DNA from: Desulfovibrio sp.
GTDB taxonomy: Bacteria > Desulfobacterota > Desulfovibrionia > Desulfovibrionales > Desulfovibrionaceae
Direction of reading: 5' to 3'
Length of the DNA stretch: 60,088 nucleotides
Assembly (NCBI GenBank): GCA_014804965.1
Contig: JAAUYU010000020.1
Coordinates: 60,704-120,791, forward strand
The translations under genes were made by a program, and so were the position numbers. Positions 1-7,993 of the stretch are shown one piece after another. Under the pieces are notes generated by a model. The model did no database searches, was not told where the DNA came from, and saw only the letters and a list, made by a program, of their open reading frames with translations. Every line of letters begins with the position of its first letter. Position 1 is the first letter of the stretch.

Positions 1-4
1 GCCC

Positions 5-544
5 CTACTTCTTGCCGCCGGACTTGCCCACCTTGCGGCGGATGGTCTCGGTCACATACTTGATGCCCTTGCCCTTGTAGGGTTCGGGCTTGCGGATGCG
101 GCGGATGCGGGCGGCAGTTTCGCCCACAAGCTCCTTGTCCACCCCGGAGAGGGTGAGCACCTGCCCCTCGACGGCGGCCTTGATGCCGTCGGGGAGATCC
201 ACGATGACAGGGTGCGAGTAGCCCACGGCGAGCTCCACCACATTGCCCTTGACGGCAACGCGGTAGCCCACGCCGATGACCTCCAGCGCCTTGGAAAAGC
301 CCTTGGTCACGCCCTCGATGCAGTTGGCGAGCAGCGTGCGGCGAAGGCCGTGCTGGGCTCGGCTTTCGCGCGTCTCCTCGCGGCGGGTCAGGGTGACGTG
401 GCCGTCGGAAAGCTCGTAATTGAGCAGCGGGGAAACGGGCGTCGAAAGCGTGCCCTTGGGCCCCTTCACTTCCACAACATCCGTCCCGATCTTGACCTCA
501 ACGCCGGCCGGGACGGGAACGGGCAATTTGCCTATGCGAGACAT
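5..544 (-). CDS. rplF: 50S ribosomal protein L6
   Basis: L6 of the large subunit, bound near the sarcin-ricin loop and the factor-binding site. The start was placed at the ATG opening MSRIGKLPVPVPAG, 10 nt after rpsH, giving 179 residues, the normal L6 length. An upstream in-frame extension would reach far into rpsH and is not credible. The C-terminal signature with RRIRKPEPYKGKGI, followed by a lysine-rich tail, is present. It is the last complete gene of the spc part of the operon; rplR and rpsE would be expected beyond the window edge. Confidence 0.98.
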   Translation of the reverse strand: MSRIGKLPVPVPAGVEVKIGTDVVEVKGPKGTLSTPVSPLLNYELSDGHVTLTRREETRESRAQHGLRRTLLANCIEGVTKGFSKALEVIGVGYRVAVKGNVVELAVGYSHPVIVDLPDGIKAAVEGQVLTLSGVDKELVGETAARIRRIRKPEPYKGKGIKYVTETIRRKVGKSGGKK

Positions 545-554
545 ATGACACCGC

Positions 555-935
555 CTACCAGATTTCGCACAGAAGTTCGCCGCCCACCTTCTTTTCCTGG
601 GCGGTCGCGCCGTCCATGACGCCGCTGGACGTGGAGAGAATGCAAATGCCAAGGCCGTTCTGCACCCTGGGAATCTGGCGCGAGTTCACATAGACACGCC
701 TGCCGGGCGTGCTCACGCGCTTCAGGCCCGTGATGACGGGACGCCCCTTCAAGTACTTGAGGGTGATGGTGATGACGTCGCCGTCCACGGCCACATCTTC
801 GACGTAACCTTCCTGCTTGAGGATGGCGGCGAGGGCCTCCTTCATCTTCGAGCGCGGCACATTCACTTCCTTGTGCAGGGCCAAATGTGCGTTGCGGATG
901 CGCGTGAGCATATCCGCAATGGGATCTGTCAGCAT
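555..935 (-). CDS. rpsH: 30S ribosomal protein S8
   Basis: S8 is a primary binder of the 16S central domain and, in E. coli, the translational repressor of the spc operon. The start is the ATG of [17 protein letters not shown], giving 126 residues; a preceding in-frame ATG adds 14 residues unlike S8. An AGGAG-type Shine-Dalgarno lies just upstream. The C-terminal STSSGVMDG segment is typical of S8. Unlike its neighbours, it is separated from the preceding gene (rpsN) by 99 nt, which hold a two-level stem-loop. Confidence 0.98.
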   Translation of the reverse strand: MLTDPIADMLTRIRNAHLALHKEVNVPRSKMKEALAAILKQEGYVEDVAVDGDVITITLKYLKGRPVITGLKRVSTPGRRVYVNSRQIPRVQNGLGICILSTSSGVMDGATAQEKKVGGELLCEIW

Positions 936-956
936 CGAAAGCTCCTGAGTTTGTGG

Positions 957-994
957 TCGCGGGGTTTGCGGCCCCATGCCGCCACTTCCCGCAA
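957..994 (-). promoter_or_regulatory. Two-level stem-loop in the rpsN-rpsH gap
   Basis: In the only sizeable gap of the operon, the minus-strand RNA can fold as TTGCGGG (994-988) with CCCGCGA (963-957), with one G-U pair. Inside that, GCGGC pairs with GCCGC (982-978 with 972-968) around a five-base loop. It ends about 20 nt before the rpsH start. It could be a ribosomal protein binding site (S8 regulates its operon in enterobacteria) or an mRNA processing site. The fold is visible; the role is inference. Confidence 0.4.
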
Positions 995-1034
995 CGAAAA
1001 ACGCGAAAGCGCCCCTTTGCGCCCGTCCGCCGGC

Positions 1035-1220
1035 CTACCAGCTGGACTTGCGCACCCCGGGGAGCTCGCCCTTGTGGGCGAGATTGCGGAAGCAGATGCG
1101 GCACACGCCAAACGGGCGCATGAAGGCGCGCGGGCGGCCGCAGAGCGGGCAGCGGTTATAGGCGCGGACGCTGAACTTGGGCTTGCGCCGGGCCTTCACT
1201 TCCAGCGAGGTACGGGACAT
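1035..1220 (-). CDS. rpsN: 30S ribosomal protein S14, zinc-binding type Z
   Basis: Short 61-residue S14. Two CxxC pairs (CPLC at about 24-27 and CRIC at about 40-43) form the zinc ribbon that marks the short C+ type, in contrast to the ~100-residue zinc-free form of enterobacteria. It starts 9 nt after rplE, at [16 protein letters not shown]. It binds the head of the small subunit. Confidence 0.98.
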   Translation of the reverse strand: MSRTSLEVKARRKPKFSVRAYNRCPLCGRPRAFMRPFGVCRICFRNLAHKGELPGVRKSSW

Positions 1221-1229
1221 GGCATTCTC

Positions 1230-1769
1230 CTATTTGCGGAAGGGCATCCCCAGCTTGTCGAGGAGGAACTTGCCCTCCTTGTCGGTGTTGGCCGAGGTGA
1301 CGATGGTGATGTTCATGCCCTTGGGGTTTTCCACGCGGTCGATCTCAAGCTCAGGGAAGATGGTGTGCTCCTTGACGCCGAGCGTGAAGTTGCCGCGGCC
1401 GTCAAAGCCGCGGTCCGGGATGCCGCGAAAGTCGCGCACCCTGGGCAGCGCAAAGTTCATGAGCTTGTCGAGGAAGTCCCACATGCGGTCCTTGCGCAGG
1501 GTGACGCGGGCCCCGATGGGCATCCCCTCGCGGAGCTTGAAGGCGGCGATGGACTTCTTGGCGCGCGTGATCACGGCCTTCTGGCCCGCGATGGCGGAGA
1601 GCTCGTCCACGGCCTCTTCCATGAGCTTGTTGTTCTGCGTGGCGGCGCCAAGGCCGATGTTCAGGGAGATCTTCTCGATCCCGGGAAGCTGCATGGGGGA
1701 GGTGTAATTGAACTCCTTCTGCAGCTCCGGGACCACCTTCTCCTGATATATCTTTTCAAGGCGTGTCAT
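1230..1769 (-). CDS. rplE: 50S ribosomal protein L5
   Basis: L5 binds 5S rRNA and contacts P-site tRNA and S13. It has 179 residues, the family length, starting [20 protein letters not shown]. The conserved region with [20 protein letters not shown] and the C-terminal [16 protein letters not shown] block are clear. It is 9 nt from both rplX and rpsN, in the standard gene order of the spc operon. Confidence 0.98.
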   Translation of the reverse strand: MTRLEKIYQEKVVPELQKEFNYTSPMQLPGIEKISLNIGLGAATQNNKLMEEAVDELSAIAGQKAVITRAKKSIAAFKLREGMPIGARVTLRKDRMWDFLDKLMNFALPRVRDFRGIPDRGFDGRGNFTLGVKEHTIFPELEIDRVENPKGMNITIVTSANTDKEGKFLLDKLGMPFRK

Positions 1770-1778
1770 CGTTTCACC

Positions 1779-2117
1779 TTATTCCATGACTTCGTTGCAC
1801 TTCTTGCAGAAGCGCACTTTCTTTTCCTTGCCCTCCACCTCGATGCGGCGGTAGCCGATGCGGGTGGGCTTGTGGCAGGCCGGGCACACCACCATGACAT
1901 TGGAGATGGCGATGGGCATTTCCTTTTCCACGATGCCGCCGGGCTGCTGGGCATAGGGATTGGCGCGCATGTGCCGCTTGACGAGGTTGACCTTTTCCAC
2001 AAGGACCTTGCCATGCTTGCGCAAAATCTTGAGCACCTTGCGCGGCACGTCCTTGTCGGCGTCCTTGCCGGTGATCACCATCACATTGTCGCCCTTGCGG
2101 ATGCGAAACATATTCAT
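1779..2117 (-). CDS. rplX: 50S ribosomal protein L24, with zinc-ribbon C-terminus
   Basis: L24, an assembly initiator that binds 23S rRNA early. It has 112 residues. The N-terminal KOW-type segment [15 protein letters not shown] and the central [16 protein letters not shown] block are typical. The C-terminal extension carries CPAC (about 82-85) and CKKC (about 104-107), a likely zinc ribbon found in some L24 lineages. The start could be the first ATG (MNMFRIRK) or the one two codons later. Confidence 0.97.
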   Translation of the reverse strand: MNMFRIRKGDNVMVITGKDADKDVPRKVLKILRKHGKVLVEKVNLVKRHMRANPYAQQPGGIVEKEMPIAISNVMVVCPACHKPTRIGYRRIEVEGKEKKVRFCKKCNEVME

Positions 2118-2126
2118 GGCGGTCTC

Positions 2127-2495
2127 CTAGAGCACTTCCGGCGCAAGGGAAATGATTTTCATGAAATTCTGGGCGCGCAGCTCGCGGGCCACGGGGCCGA
2201 AAATGCGCGTGCCCACGGGCTCGCCCTGATTGGAGAGCAGGACGGCGGCATTGCCGTCGAACTTGATGTAGCTGCCATCCATGCGGCGCACTTCCTTGGC
2301 CGTGCGCACGATGACCGCCTTCATCACGTCGCCCTTCTTCACCTTGCTGTGGGGCATGGCCTCCTTGACGGAAACCATGATGATGTCGCCCACCGAGGCG
2401 TAGCGGCGGTGCGAGCCGCCCAGCACCTTGATGCAGGCGACCTTCTTGGCGCCCGAATTGTCGGCGACCTGGAGCGTGGATTCTACCTGGATCAT
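2127..2495 (-). CDS. rplN: 50S ribosomal protein L14
   Basis: L14 contacts L19 and 16S rRNA at bridge B5. It has 122 residues, exactly the usual length, starting [18 protein letters not shown]. The block [21 protein letters not shown] and the C-terminal [24 protein letters not shown] are family signatures. It lies 9 nt from each neighbour. Confidence 0.99.
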   Translation of the reverse strand: MIQVESTLQVADNSGAKKVACIKVLGGSHRRYASVGDIIMVSVKEAMPHSKVKKGDVMKAVIVRTAKEVRRMDGSYIKFDGNAAVLLSNQGEPVGTRIFGPVARELRAQNFMKIISLAPEVL

Positions 2496-2504
2496 GGCGT
2501 TGTC

Positions 2505-2768
2505 CTACACGGCTTTTTCGAGGATGGAGACGAGGTGCCAGCGCTTGTTGCGCGACAGGGGCCGATATTCGACGATCTTGACCTTGTCGCCCACGCCACA
2601 TTCGTTCATGGGGTCATGCGCGGTGAACTTCTTGCGGCGGCGCACATACTTCTTGAGCAGGGGATGCTTGACCAGGGTCTCGACGCGCACGACGATGGTC
2701 TTGTCGTTCTTGTCGCTCACCACGACGCCGGTCATCGTCCTGCCCTTGCGGTGTTCCAGAGCTTGCAT
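2505..2768 (-). CDS. rpsQ: 30S ribosomal protein S17
   Basis: S17, a primary binder of 16S rRNA helix 11. It has 87 residues with the family motif [17 protein letters not shown] and the downstream segment [24 protein letters not shown]. The first dozen residues ([11 protein letters not shown]) are a plausible short extension. The next in-frame ATG (MTGVVVSD) is a possible alternative start. It lies 2 nt after rpmC. Confidence 0.97.
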   Translation of the reverse strand: MQALEHRKGRTMTGVVVSDKNDKTIVVRVETLVKHPLLKKYVRRRKKFTAHDPMNECGVGDKVKIVEYRPLSRNKRWHLVSILEKAV

Positions 2769-2770
2769 GT

Positions 2771-2998
2771 TCAGGCCCTCTGTTCCTTTTCGTTCAAGAT
2801 GGTGGCGATGCGCGCCACCTGGCGGCGGCGGGCCTTGAGCTCGGAGGTCTTTTCAAGGGCGGCGGCCGCATGGCGGAAGCGCGTGCGCATGAGCTCCTCG
2901 CGCTCGTCGGCCAGCTTGTCGCGCAGCTCGGCCACGTCCATGGCGCGCAGGGCGGCCACGTCGCGAACTTCCTTGTCGCCTTTCTTCTTGGCAGCCAT
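2771..2998 (-). CDS. rpmC: 50S ribosomal protein L29
   Basis: L29 sits at the peptide exit tunnel next to L23 and takes part in the SRP and trigger factor docking site. It has 75 residues, slightly longer than the usual 60-70, with a lysine-rich N-terminus ([11 protein letters not shown]). The helical core [19 protein letters not shown] and [15 protein letters not shown] are typical. It abuts rplP with no gap. Confidence 0.97.
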   Translation of the reverse strand: MAAKKKGDKEVRDVAALRAMDVAELRDKLADEREELMRTRFRHAAAALEKTSELKARRRQVARIATILNEKEQRA

Positions 2999-3412
2999 TT
3001 ACATGCCCTCCCTTACCACGATGATGGTCTTGATGGGCAGCTTGTGCGCGGCGCGGGTGAGCGCCTCGCGGGCGAGGTCAAGGCTGACGCCCTTGATCTC
3101 GTAGAGCACGCGGCCGGGCTTCACCGGGGCGCACCAGCCCACCGGCGCGCCCTTGCCCGAGCCCTGGCGGGTCTCGAGGGGCTTGGCCGTCACCGGGCGG
3201 TCGGGGAACACGCGGATCCAGACTTTGCCGCCGCGCTTGATGTGGCGCATCATGGCGATACGGGCGGCCTCGATCTGCTGGCTGGAAAGATGCCCGTGCT
3301 GGATGGCCTTGAGGCCGATGTCGCCGAAGGCGATGGAAGCGCCGCGCGTCGCCAGCCCGCGCAAGCGGCCCTTCTGCCACTTGCGGAATTTAACTTTCTT
3401 GGGCGCAAGCAT
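2999..3412 (-). CDS. rplP: 50S ribosomal protein L16
   Basis: L16 organises the A-site region of 23S rRNA. It has 137 residues starting [16 protein letters not shown]. The conserved [18 protein letters not shown] and [21 protein letters not shown] segments are intact. Its ATG overlaps the rpsC stop by one base (TAATG), so translation is probably coupled. Confidence 0.99.
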   Translation of the reverse strand: MLAPKKVKFRKWQKGRLRGLATRGASIAFGDIGLKAIQHGHLSSQQIEAARIAMMRHIKRGGKVWIRVFPDRPVTAKPLETRQGSGKGAPVGWCAPVKPGRVLYEIKGVSLDLAREALTRAAHKLPIKTIIVVREGM

Positions 3413-4053
3413 TATTGTTCAACCTCTTTATCAAGGATTTCACCTTTATAGACCCAGACCTTGACGCCGATGATGCCATAGGTGGTGTGCGCCTCGGCAA
3501 AGCCGAAGTCGATGTCGGCGCGCAGGGTCTGCAAGGGCACGCGGCCGTCGCGGTACCATTCGGTGCGGGCGATCTCCGCCCCGGCGAGACGCCCGGAGCA
3601 GGTGACCTTGATGCCCTCGGCGCCGAACTTGCGGGCCATGGAGACCGTGCGTTTCATGGCGCGGCGGAAGGCCACGCGGCGCTCGAGCTGCTGGGCGATG
3701 TTCTCGGCCACGAGCTGCGCGTCGATCTCGGGGCGGCGGATCTCGTTGACTTCCAGGGAGAACTCGCGGCCGAACTTCTGGCGAAGGTCGGTGCGCAGCT
3801 TCTCGATCTCCACGCCCTTGCGGCCGATGACGATGCCGGGCCTCGCCGTGGAAAGGATGAGGCGCACCTTGCCGCCCGCGCGCTCGATCTCGATCTTGGA
3901 GAGCCCCGCATGGTAGAGGAGCTTCTTCACGAAGGCGCGGATCTTGTGGTCCTCCTGGACGAAGGCCGGGTATTCCTTCTTGCTGAACCAGCGGGACTGC
4001 CAGTTCTTGTTGTACCCAAGCCGGAAGCCGAACGGATGTACTTTCTGGCCCAT
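3412..4053 (-). CDS. rpsC: 30S ribosomal protein S3
   Basis: S3 lines the mRNA entry tunnel and contributes to mRNA helicase activity. It has 213 residues starting [16 protein letters not shown]. The KH domain [11 protein letters not shown] and the C-terminal S3 block with [22 protein letters not shown] are clear. It lies 3 nt after rplV and overlaps rplP by one base. Confidence 0.99.
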   Translation of the reverse strand: MGQKVHPFGFRLGYNKNWQSRWFSKKEYPAFVQEDHKIRAFVKKLLYHAGLSKIEIERAGGKVRLILSTARPGIVIGRKGVEIEKLRTDLRQKFGREFSLEVNEIRRPEIDAQLVAENIAQQLERRVAFRRAMKRTVSMARKFGAEGIKVTCSGRLAGAEIARTEWYRDGRVPLQTLRADIDFGFAEAHTTYGIIGVKVWVYKGEILDKEVEQ

Positions 4054-4056
4054 AGC

Positions 4057-4395
4057 CTATTCCTTGCCTTCTTGGAGTATGACGGTGATGTGGCTCGTGC
4101 GCTTGTGGATCTTGCTGGCGCGGCCCTGCGCGCGGGGCATGAAGCGCTTCCAGGTGGGCCCTTCGTTGACCAGCACTTCCTTCACCACCATGGCGTCCAC
4201 ATCCACGCCCCCGAGCTGGGAGGCGTTGGCAAGGGCGCTCTTGACCACGCCGTAGATGATGCCCGCGGGCTTGTTGGGGGTGAAGCGCAGGAGGTTCATG
4301 GCCTCCTCCACCCCCAGGCCCTGGACATTGCGGGCGACAAGGCGGGCCTTCCGCGGCGAGACGCGCTGGTATTTCGCAATGGCTCTCGATTCCAT
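4057..4395 (-). CDS. rplV: 50S ribosomal protein L22
   Basis: L22's beta-hairpin reaches the constriction of the exit tunnel and is a macrolide-resistance site. It has 112 residues starting MESRAIAKYQRVSPRKARLV. The hairpin region with KRFMPRAQGRASKIHKRTSHI is intact, with no obvious insertion or deletion. It lies 9 nt after rpsS. Confidence 0.99.
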   Translation of the reverse strand: MESRAIAKYQRVSPRKARLVARNVQGLGVEEAMNLLRFTPNKPAGIIYGVVKSALANASQLGGVDVDAMVVKEVLVNEGPTWKRFMPRAQGRASKIHKRTSHITVILQEGKE

Positions 4396-4404
4396 ATCCC
4401 TACC

Positions 4405-4689
4405 CTACTTCTTGCCGGCCTTGGCTTTCTTGTCGGCGGCATGGCCGTGGAAGGTGCGCGTGGGCGAAAATTCGCCCAGCTTGTGCCCGACCATGTTCTC
4501 GGTGACGAAGACAGGCACGAACTTCTTGCCATTGTGCACCGCAAAGGTCAGCCCCACCATTTCGGGCAGGATGGTCGAGCGGCGCGACCAGGTCTTGAGC
4601 ACCCGGCGGTCGTTGTTGGCCACCGCGGTATCGACCTTCTTGAGCAGGTGGCCGTCCACGAACGGCCCTTTTTTCAAAGATCTGGGCAT
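4405..4689 (-). CDS. rpsS: 30S ribosomal protein S19
   Basis: S19 forms a head complex with S13 and contacts tRNA. It has 94 residues starting [19 protein letters not shown]. The motif [21 protein letters not shown] is the C-terminal family signature. It lies 9 nt from both rplB and rplV. Confidence 0.99.
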   Translation of the reverse strand: MPRSLKKGPFVDGHLLKKVDTAVANNDRRVLKTWSRRSTILPEMVGLTFAVHNGKKFVPVFVTENMVGHKLGEFSPTRTFHGHAADKKAKAGKK

Positions 4690-4698
4690 GGTCTACTC

Positions 4699-5547
4699 CT
4701 ACTTCTGGCCGCGGCGCTTGACGATGAGCCGCGAAGAGGGCTTCTTCCTGTCGCGGGTCTTGTAACCCTTGGCGGGCATGCCCCAGGGGGACACGGGATG
4801 ACGGCCGCCGGAGCTTCTGCCCTCGCCGCCGCCGAGCGGATGGTCGATGGGGTTCATGGCCACGCCGCGCACCTGCGGACGCCGCCCGAGCCAGCGGTTG
4901 CGCCCGGCCTTGCCCAGCGAAATGTTCTCATGCGAGATATTGCCCACCTGGCCCACCGTGGCCGTGCAGGAAGCGAGCACCCGGCGCACTTCGCCCGAGG
5001 GCAGGCGCAAAAGGGCGTACTTGCCTTCTTTCGCCACGAGCTGGGCATAGGTCCCGGCGGAGCGGCAGAGCTGGCCGCCCTTGCCGGGCGAGAGCTCGAT
5101 GTTGTGGAGCACCGTGCCCACGGGGATGCGGGCCATCTCAAGGGCGTTGCCCGGCTTGATGTCCGCCACCTGGCCGGTGCGCGTGTCCACGCCGCTCATG
5201 ACCACATCGCCCTGCTTCAGGCCCACCGGAGCGAGGATGTAGCGCTTCTCGCCGTCGGCATAGTGGAGGAGCGCGATGCGCGCCGTGCGATTGGGGTCAT
5301 ACTCGATTTCCGCGACAGTGGCCGGGATGCCGATCTTGTTGCGCTTGAAGTCGATGATGCGGTAGAGGCGCTTGACGCCCCCGCCCCGGCGGCGGCTGGT
5401 GACGCGGCCGTTGTTGTTGCGGCCGGCCTTCTTGGGCAGACCCTGGGTGAGTGACTTCTCGGGCGTGGTCCGCGTGATTTCCTCAAAATCGGAAACCGTC
5501 TGGAAGCGGCGGCCCGCAGAAGTGGGTTTCAGCTTGCGGACAGCCAT
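4699..5547 (-). CDS. rplB: 50S ribosomal protein L2
   Basis: L2 is needed for subunit association and peptidyl transferase assembly. It has 282 residues, close to the usual ~275, starting [15 protein letters not shown]. The [20 protein letters not shown] block contains the conserved histidine (HPLGGG) linked to peptidyl transferase activity, and the basic C-terminus is intact. It lies 2 nt after rplW. Confidence 0.99.
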   Translation of the reverse strand: MAVRKLKPTSAGRRFQTVSDFEEITRTTPEKSLTQGLPKKAGRNNNGRVTSRRRGGGVKRLYRIIDFKRNKIGIPATVAEIEYDPNRTARIALLHYADGEKRYILAPVGLKQGDVVMSGVDTRTGQVADIKPGNALEMARIPVGTVLHNIELSPGKGGQLCRSAGTYAQLVAKEGKYALLRLPSGEVRRVLASCTATVGQVGNISHENISLGKAGRNRWLGRRPQVRGVAMNPIDHPLGGGEGRSSGGRHPVSPWGMPAKGYKTRDRKKPSSRLIVKRRGQK

Positions 5548-5549
5548 GA

Positions 5550-5840
5550 TTACACCCCCTCGAAGAACTCGATTTTATCGCCCTGGGCCAGCGTCACATA
5601 CGCTTTCTTCCAGCCGGGCTTGCGGCCGATGACGCGGCCCTGGCGCTTCCTGTTGCGGGGCGCGCGGCGCACGATGTTGACCGCCGTGACATGGACGTCG
5701 AAGGCCTTTTCCACGGCCTTCTCGATCTCGATCTTGCTCGCCTGCGGATGGACGTAGAAGGCGACCTGGTTGGCCTCGTCCTTCAGCATGGTCGTTTTTT
5801 CCGTGAGCAGGGGCTTGAGGAGAACAGTGGTCAGGTCCAT
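5550..5840 (-). CDS. rplW: 50S ribosomal protein L23
   Basis: L23 is the chaperone and SRP docking protein at the exit tunnel. The start is the ATG of [17 protein letters not shown], giving 96 residues, one base after rplD. An upstream in-frame ATG would sit inside rplD and adds 20 atypical residues. The [27 protein letters not shown] region is typical. The next gene, rplB, is 2 nt away. Confidence 0.98.
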   Translation of the reverse strand: MDLTTVLLKPLLTEKTTMLKDEANQVAFYVHPQASKIEIEKAVEKAFDVHVTAVNIVRRAPRNRKRQGRVIGRKPGWKKAYVTLAQGDKIEFFEGV

Positions 5841-5841
5841 C

Positions 5842-6471
5842 TTACTCTCCCTTGGCAAAACGCGCCTCAACCGGCTCCACGGCCCCTTCGAGCAGCACAA
5901 GCTGCTTGTGCCGCAGGATCTCCAGCACGCTCAGCTGGTCGGGCGTGGTGAAGTTGATGCCGGGAATGTTGCGCGAGGAGCGGATCAGGGTTTCGTTGAC
6001 TTCGGGGGCCACGATGAGCGCCTTCCCAAGCCCGAGGGTCTTGGCGACGCCCGCGAAGAGCTTGGTCTTGGGCTCGGCGATCTCGATGTTCTTGACCACC
6101 ATCAGCCCTTTGTCGGCGAGGCGGCTCGAAAGCGCCATGCGCAGCGCGAGCTCGCGGACCTTGCGGTTGACCTTGAAGCTGTAGTCGCGCGGCGTGGGCC
6201 CGAACACGATGGCGCCGCCGCGCCACACGGGCGAGCGGTTGGAACCGGCGCGGGCGCGGCCCGTGCCCTTCTGCTTCCAGGGCTTGACGCCGCCGCCGGA
6301 GACATAGGCGCGGGTCTTGGCCATATGCGTGCCCGCGCGCTTCGCGGCGAGCTGGCCGCGCACCACGAAGTGGAGGATCTCCGGCCTGGGCTCGATCTCG
6401 AACACTTCAGGGGCCAGCGTCACTTCGCCGCACTCCTGCTTGTTCTGGTCATATACTTTCACGGTAGCCAT
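5842..6471 (-). CDS. rplD: 50S ribosomal protein L4
   Basis: L4 extends a loop into the exit tunnel and, in E. coli, also controls the S10 operon through its leader. It has 209 residues starting MATVKVYDQNKQECGEV. The tunnel loop region KPWKQKGTGRARAGSNRSP is conserved. It lies 9 nt after rplC. Whether L4 acts on the long leader upstream of rpsJ cannot be judged from sequence alone. Confidence 0.98.
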   Translation of the reverse strand: MATVKVYDQNKQECGEVTLAPEVFEIEPRPEILHFVVRGQLAAKRAGTHMAKTRAYVSGGGVKPWKQKGTGRARAGSNRSPVWRGGAIVFGPTPRDYSFKVNRKVRELALRMALSSRLADKGLMVVKNIEIAEPKTKLFAGVAKTLGLGKALIVAPEVNETLIRSSRNIPGINFTTPDQLSVLEILRHKQLVLLEGAVEPVEARFAKGE

Positions 6472-6480
6472 GTCGCTCCC

Positions 6481-7110
6481 CTACTGCTTGCGGACCAGGA
6501 CGAGGCCGTTCTTGGGGCCGGGCACGGAGCCCTTGACGAGGATGACATTGTCCTCGGGGCGCACGCCGACGATGAGAAGGCCCATCTCCGTCACGGTTTC
6601 ATCGCCCCAGTGGCCCGCCATCTTGCGGCCCTTGAACACATGGCCGGGGAAGGTGTTGTTGCCGATGGAGCCGTTGTTGCGATGCACCTTTTCGCAGCCG
6701 TGCGTATCCTTGGAGCCCGCAAAGTTCCAGCGGCGCATCCGGCCCTGATAGCCCTTGCCGAGGCTCTTGCCCGTCACCTTGACGACCTCGCCCGGGGCGA
6801 ACATCTCCACCGTGAGCTCGTCGCCGAGCTTGTGCTCGGGCGCGCCCTCAAGGCGCAGCTCGCGGGTCTCGCGGAACAGGCCGGCGTCGGCCTTGGCGAA
6901 GTGGCCCTGCATGGGCTTGGTCACATGCTTGGCCTTGGACTTCTCAAAGGCGATCTGGAGGGCGTTGTAGCCGTCCTTCGCTTCAGACTTGACCTGGGTG
7001 ACGGGGCAGGGACCGGCCTGGATGACCGTGACGGGGACAGCCGCGCCGTCCCCGGCGAAGATGCGGGTCATGCCCAGCTTGCGACCCAGGATTCCCAATT
7101 TCTCAGCCAT
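6481..7110 (-). CDS. rplC: 50S ribosomal protein L3
   Basis: L3 reaches towards the peptidyl transferase centre. It has 209 residues starting [18 protein letters not shown]. The conserved segment [21 protein letters not shown] and the [21 protein letters not shown] loop (usually GSIGA-x-P) are present. It lies 12 nt after rpsJ. Confidence 0.98.
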   Translation of the reverse strand: MAEKLGILGRKLGMTRIFAGDGAAVPVTVIQAGPCPVTQVKSEAKDGYNALQIAFEKSKAKHVTKPMQGHFAKADAGLFRETRELRLEGAPEHKLGDELTVEMFAPGEVVKVTGKSLGKGYQGRMRRWNFAGSKDTHGCEKVHRNNGSIGNNTFPGHVFKGRKMAGHWGDETVTEMGLLIVGVRPEDNVILVKGSVPGPKNGLVLVRKQ

Positions 7111-7122
7111 GGCTGCCTCTCG

Positions 7123-7440
7123 CTAGAGCTTGATTTCCACATCCACGCCGGCGGGCAGGGAGAGCTTGCCGAGCGCGTCGACGGTCTGCTGCGTGGGTTC
7201 CAGAATATCCATGAGGCGCTTGTGGATGCGCATCTCGAACTGCTCACGGGACTTCTTGTCCACATGCACCGACCGCTGGATGGTGTACTTGTGGATATTG
7301 GTGGGCAGGGGGATGGGCCCGGCCACGCCCGCGCCGGTATTGCGCGCCGTGTCCACGATTTCCGCAACCGCCTTGTCGAGGATGCGGTAATCGTAGGCCT
7401 TGAGCTTGATCCGGATGCGATCGCTGCTGACAGTCGTCAT
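7123..7440 (-). CDS. rpsJ: 30S ribosomal protein S10
   Basis: S10 is the first gene of the operon; the protein also serves as NusE in antitermination. The start is the ATG of [19 protein letters not shown], preceded by GGAG, giving 105 residues. The longer open frame upstream is GC-rich leader with no S10 similarity. The [26 protein letters not shown] core is intact. No tuf or fusA precedes it; ftsY is the upstream neighbour, across a 553-bp non-coding stretch. Confidence 0.98.
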   Translation of the reverse strand: MTTVSSDRIRIKLKAYDYRILDKAVAEIVDTARNTGAGVAGPIPLPTNIHKYTIQRSVHVDKKSREQFEMRIHKRLMDILEPTQQTVDALGKLSLPAGVDVEIKL

Positions 7441-7458
7441 TATGCCTACTCCGTTTGC

Positions 7459-7514
7459 AAAAAAACCGGGCCGCGCACTGGCGCTCATCCCCGGCGCGGC
7501 CGCATGTGCGGCCG
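7459..7514 (-). promoter_or_regulatory. rpsJ: Attenuator-like alternative hairpins before rpsJ
   Basis: Read on the minus strand, GGCCGCGC (7501-7494) and GCGCGGCC (7476-7469) are a perfect 8-bp inverted repeat. They are followed after CGG by seven T (7465-7459), which resembles an intrinsic terminator 18 nt before the rpsJ start. Upstream, CGGCCGCA (7514-7507) pairs with TGCGGCCG (7504-7497), using five bases of the terminator's left arm. The two folds are therefore mutually exclusive, as in attenuators. Structure is seen; function is inferred. Confidence 0.5.
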
Positions 7515-7931
7515 AGAAGCCTCGACACCCCTGACGATACGGGGCGCTTCCTGCAAAAAAGGGCCTTGTGGCCGAGTGCGTGGGAGAAAACGGGCGCCGG
7601 GCGCGCGTCACAGCCACGCGAAATCTCGCGGGAAGCCCCTGACGCGGCCCGGTCATGCCGCCGAAAAGCGGCGGCTGGCGGGACCCGCAGGGTCGCCAAA
7701 CGGGGGTTTTCCCCCTTTCCTTACAGCCCCGGTCGCGCGGCGCGCCTTGCGGCGCGAAACTCGCACTGGCTCCGTCATCGGGCTGGAACGGCTCGACATT
7801 ATGCGGCATCTGGCAACGCCTGCGAATGTCAAAGCCCGGCGCGCGGCGTTTTACGCTCCGCCCGGGCGCAGCAGGACAGGCTCGACCTGCCCTTCCCTGC
7901 CGTCCAGGGATCGTCTCACAGATGTGGGACG
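7515..7931 (-). other. Long structured 5' leader of the S10 operon
   Basis: There is no credible gene here. Given the promoter at 7938-7966, this is transcribed leader. It contains GC-rich inverted repeats: 7657-7663 with 7669-7675 (7 bp, five-base loop), 7741-7746 with 7751-7756, and a GGGGG/CCCCC pair around 7702-7715. The open frames across it have no recognisable protein features. Confidence 0.5.
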
Positions 7932-7937
7932 GGAGAG

Positions 7938-7966
7938 GTTTTAGCGGATAGTCCCCCGGCCGTCAA
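7938..7966 (-). promoter_or_regulatory. Sigma70-type promoter of the S10 operon
   Basis: On the minus strand TTGACG (7966-7961) and TAAAAC (7943-7938) are separated by exactly 17 nt. The predicted start near 7931 gives a leader of about 490 nt. An AT-rich inverted repeat, GAAATTT/AAATTTC, lies just upstream, between the ftsY stop and the -35 box. Confidence 0.7.
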
Positions 7967-7993
7967 GAAATTTCAAAAAAATTTCCCCACACC

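Noticed and set aside
5-652. Longer N-terminus for L6
   Set aside because: The extension overlaps rpsH and lacks L6 similarity; the ATG 36 codons later gives the standard protein.
873-3104. 743-codon plus-strand open frame across the ribosomal protein genes
   Set aside because: It is antisense to a dozen certain ribosomal genes. Its repetitive Ala/Leu/Gly/His-rich sequence is a product of high GC on the opposite strand.
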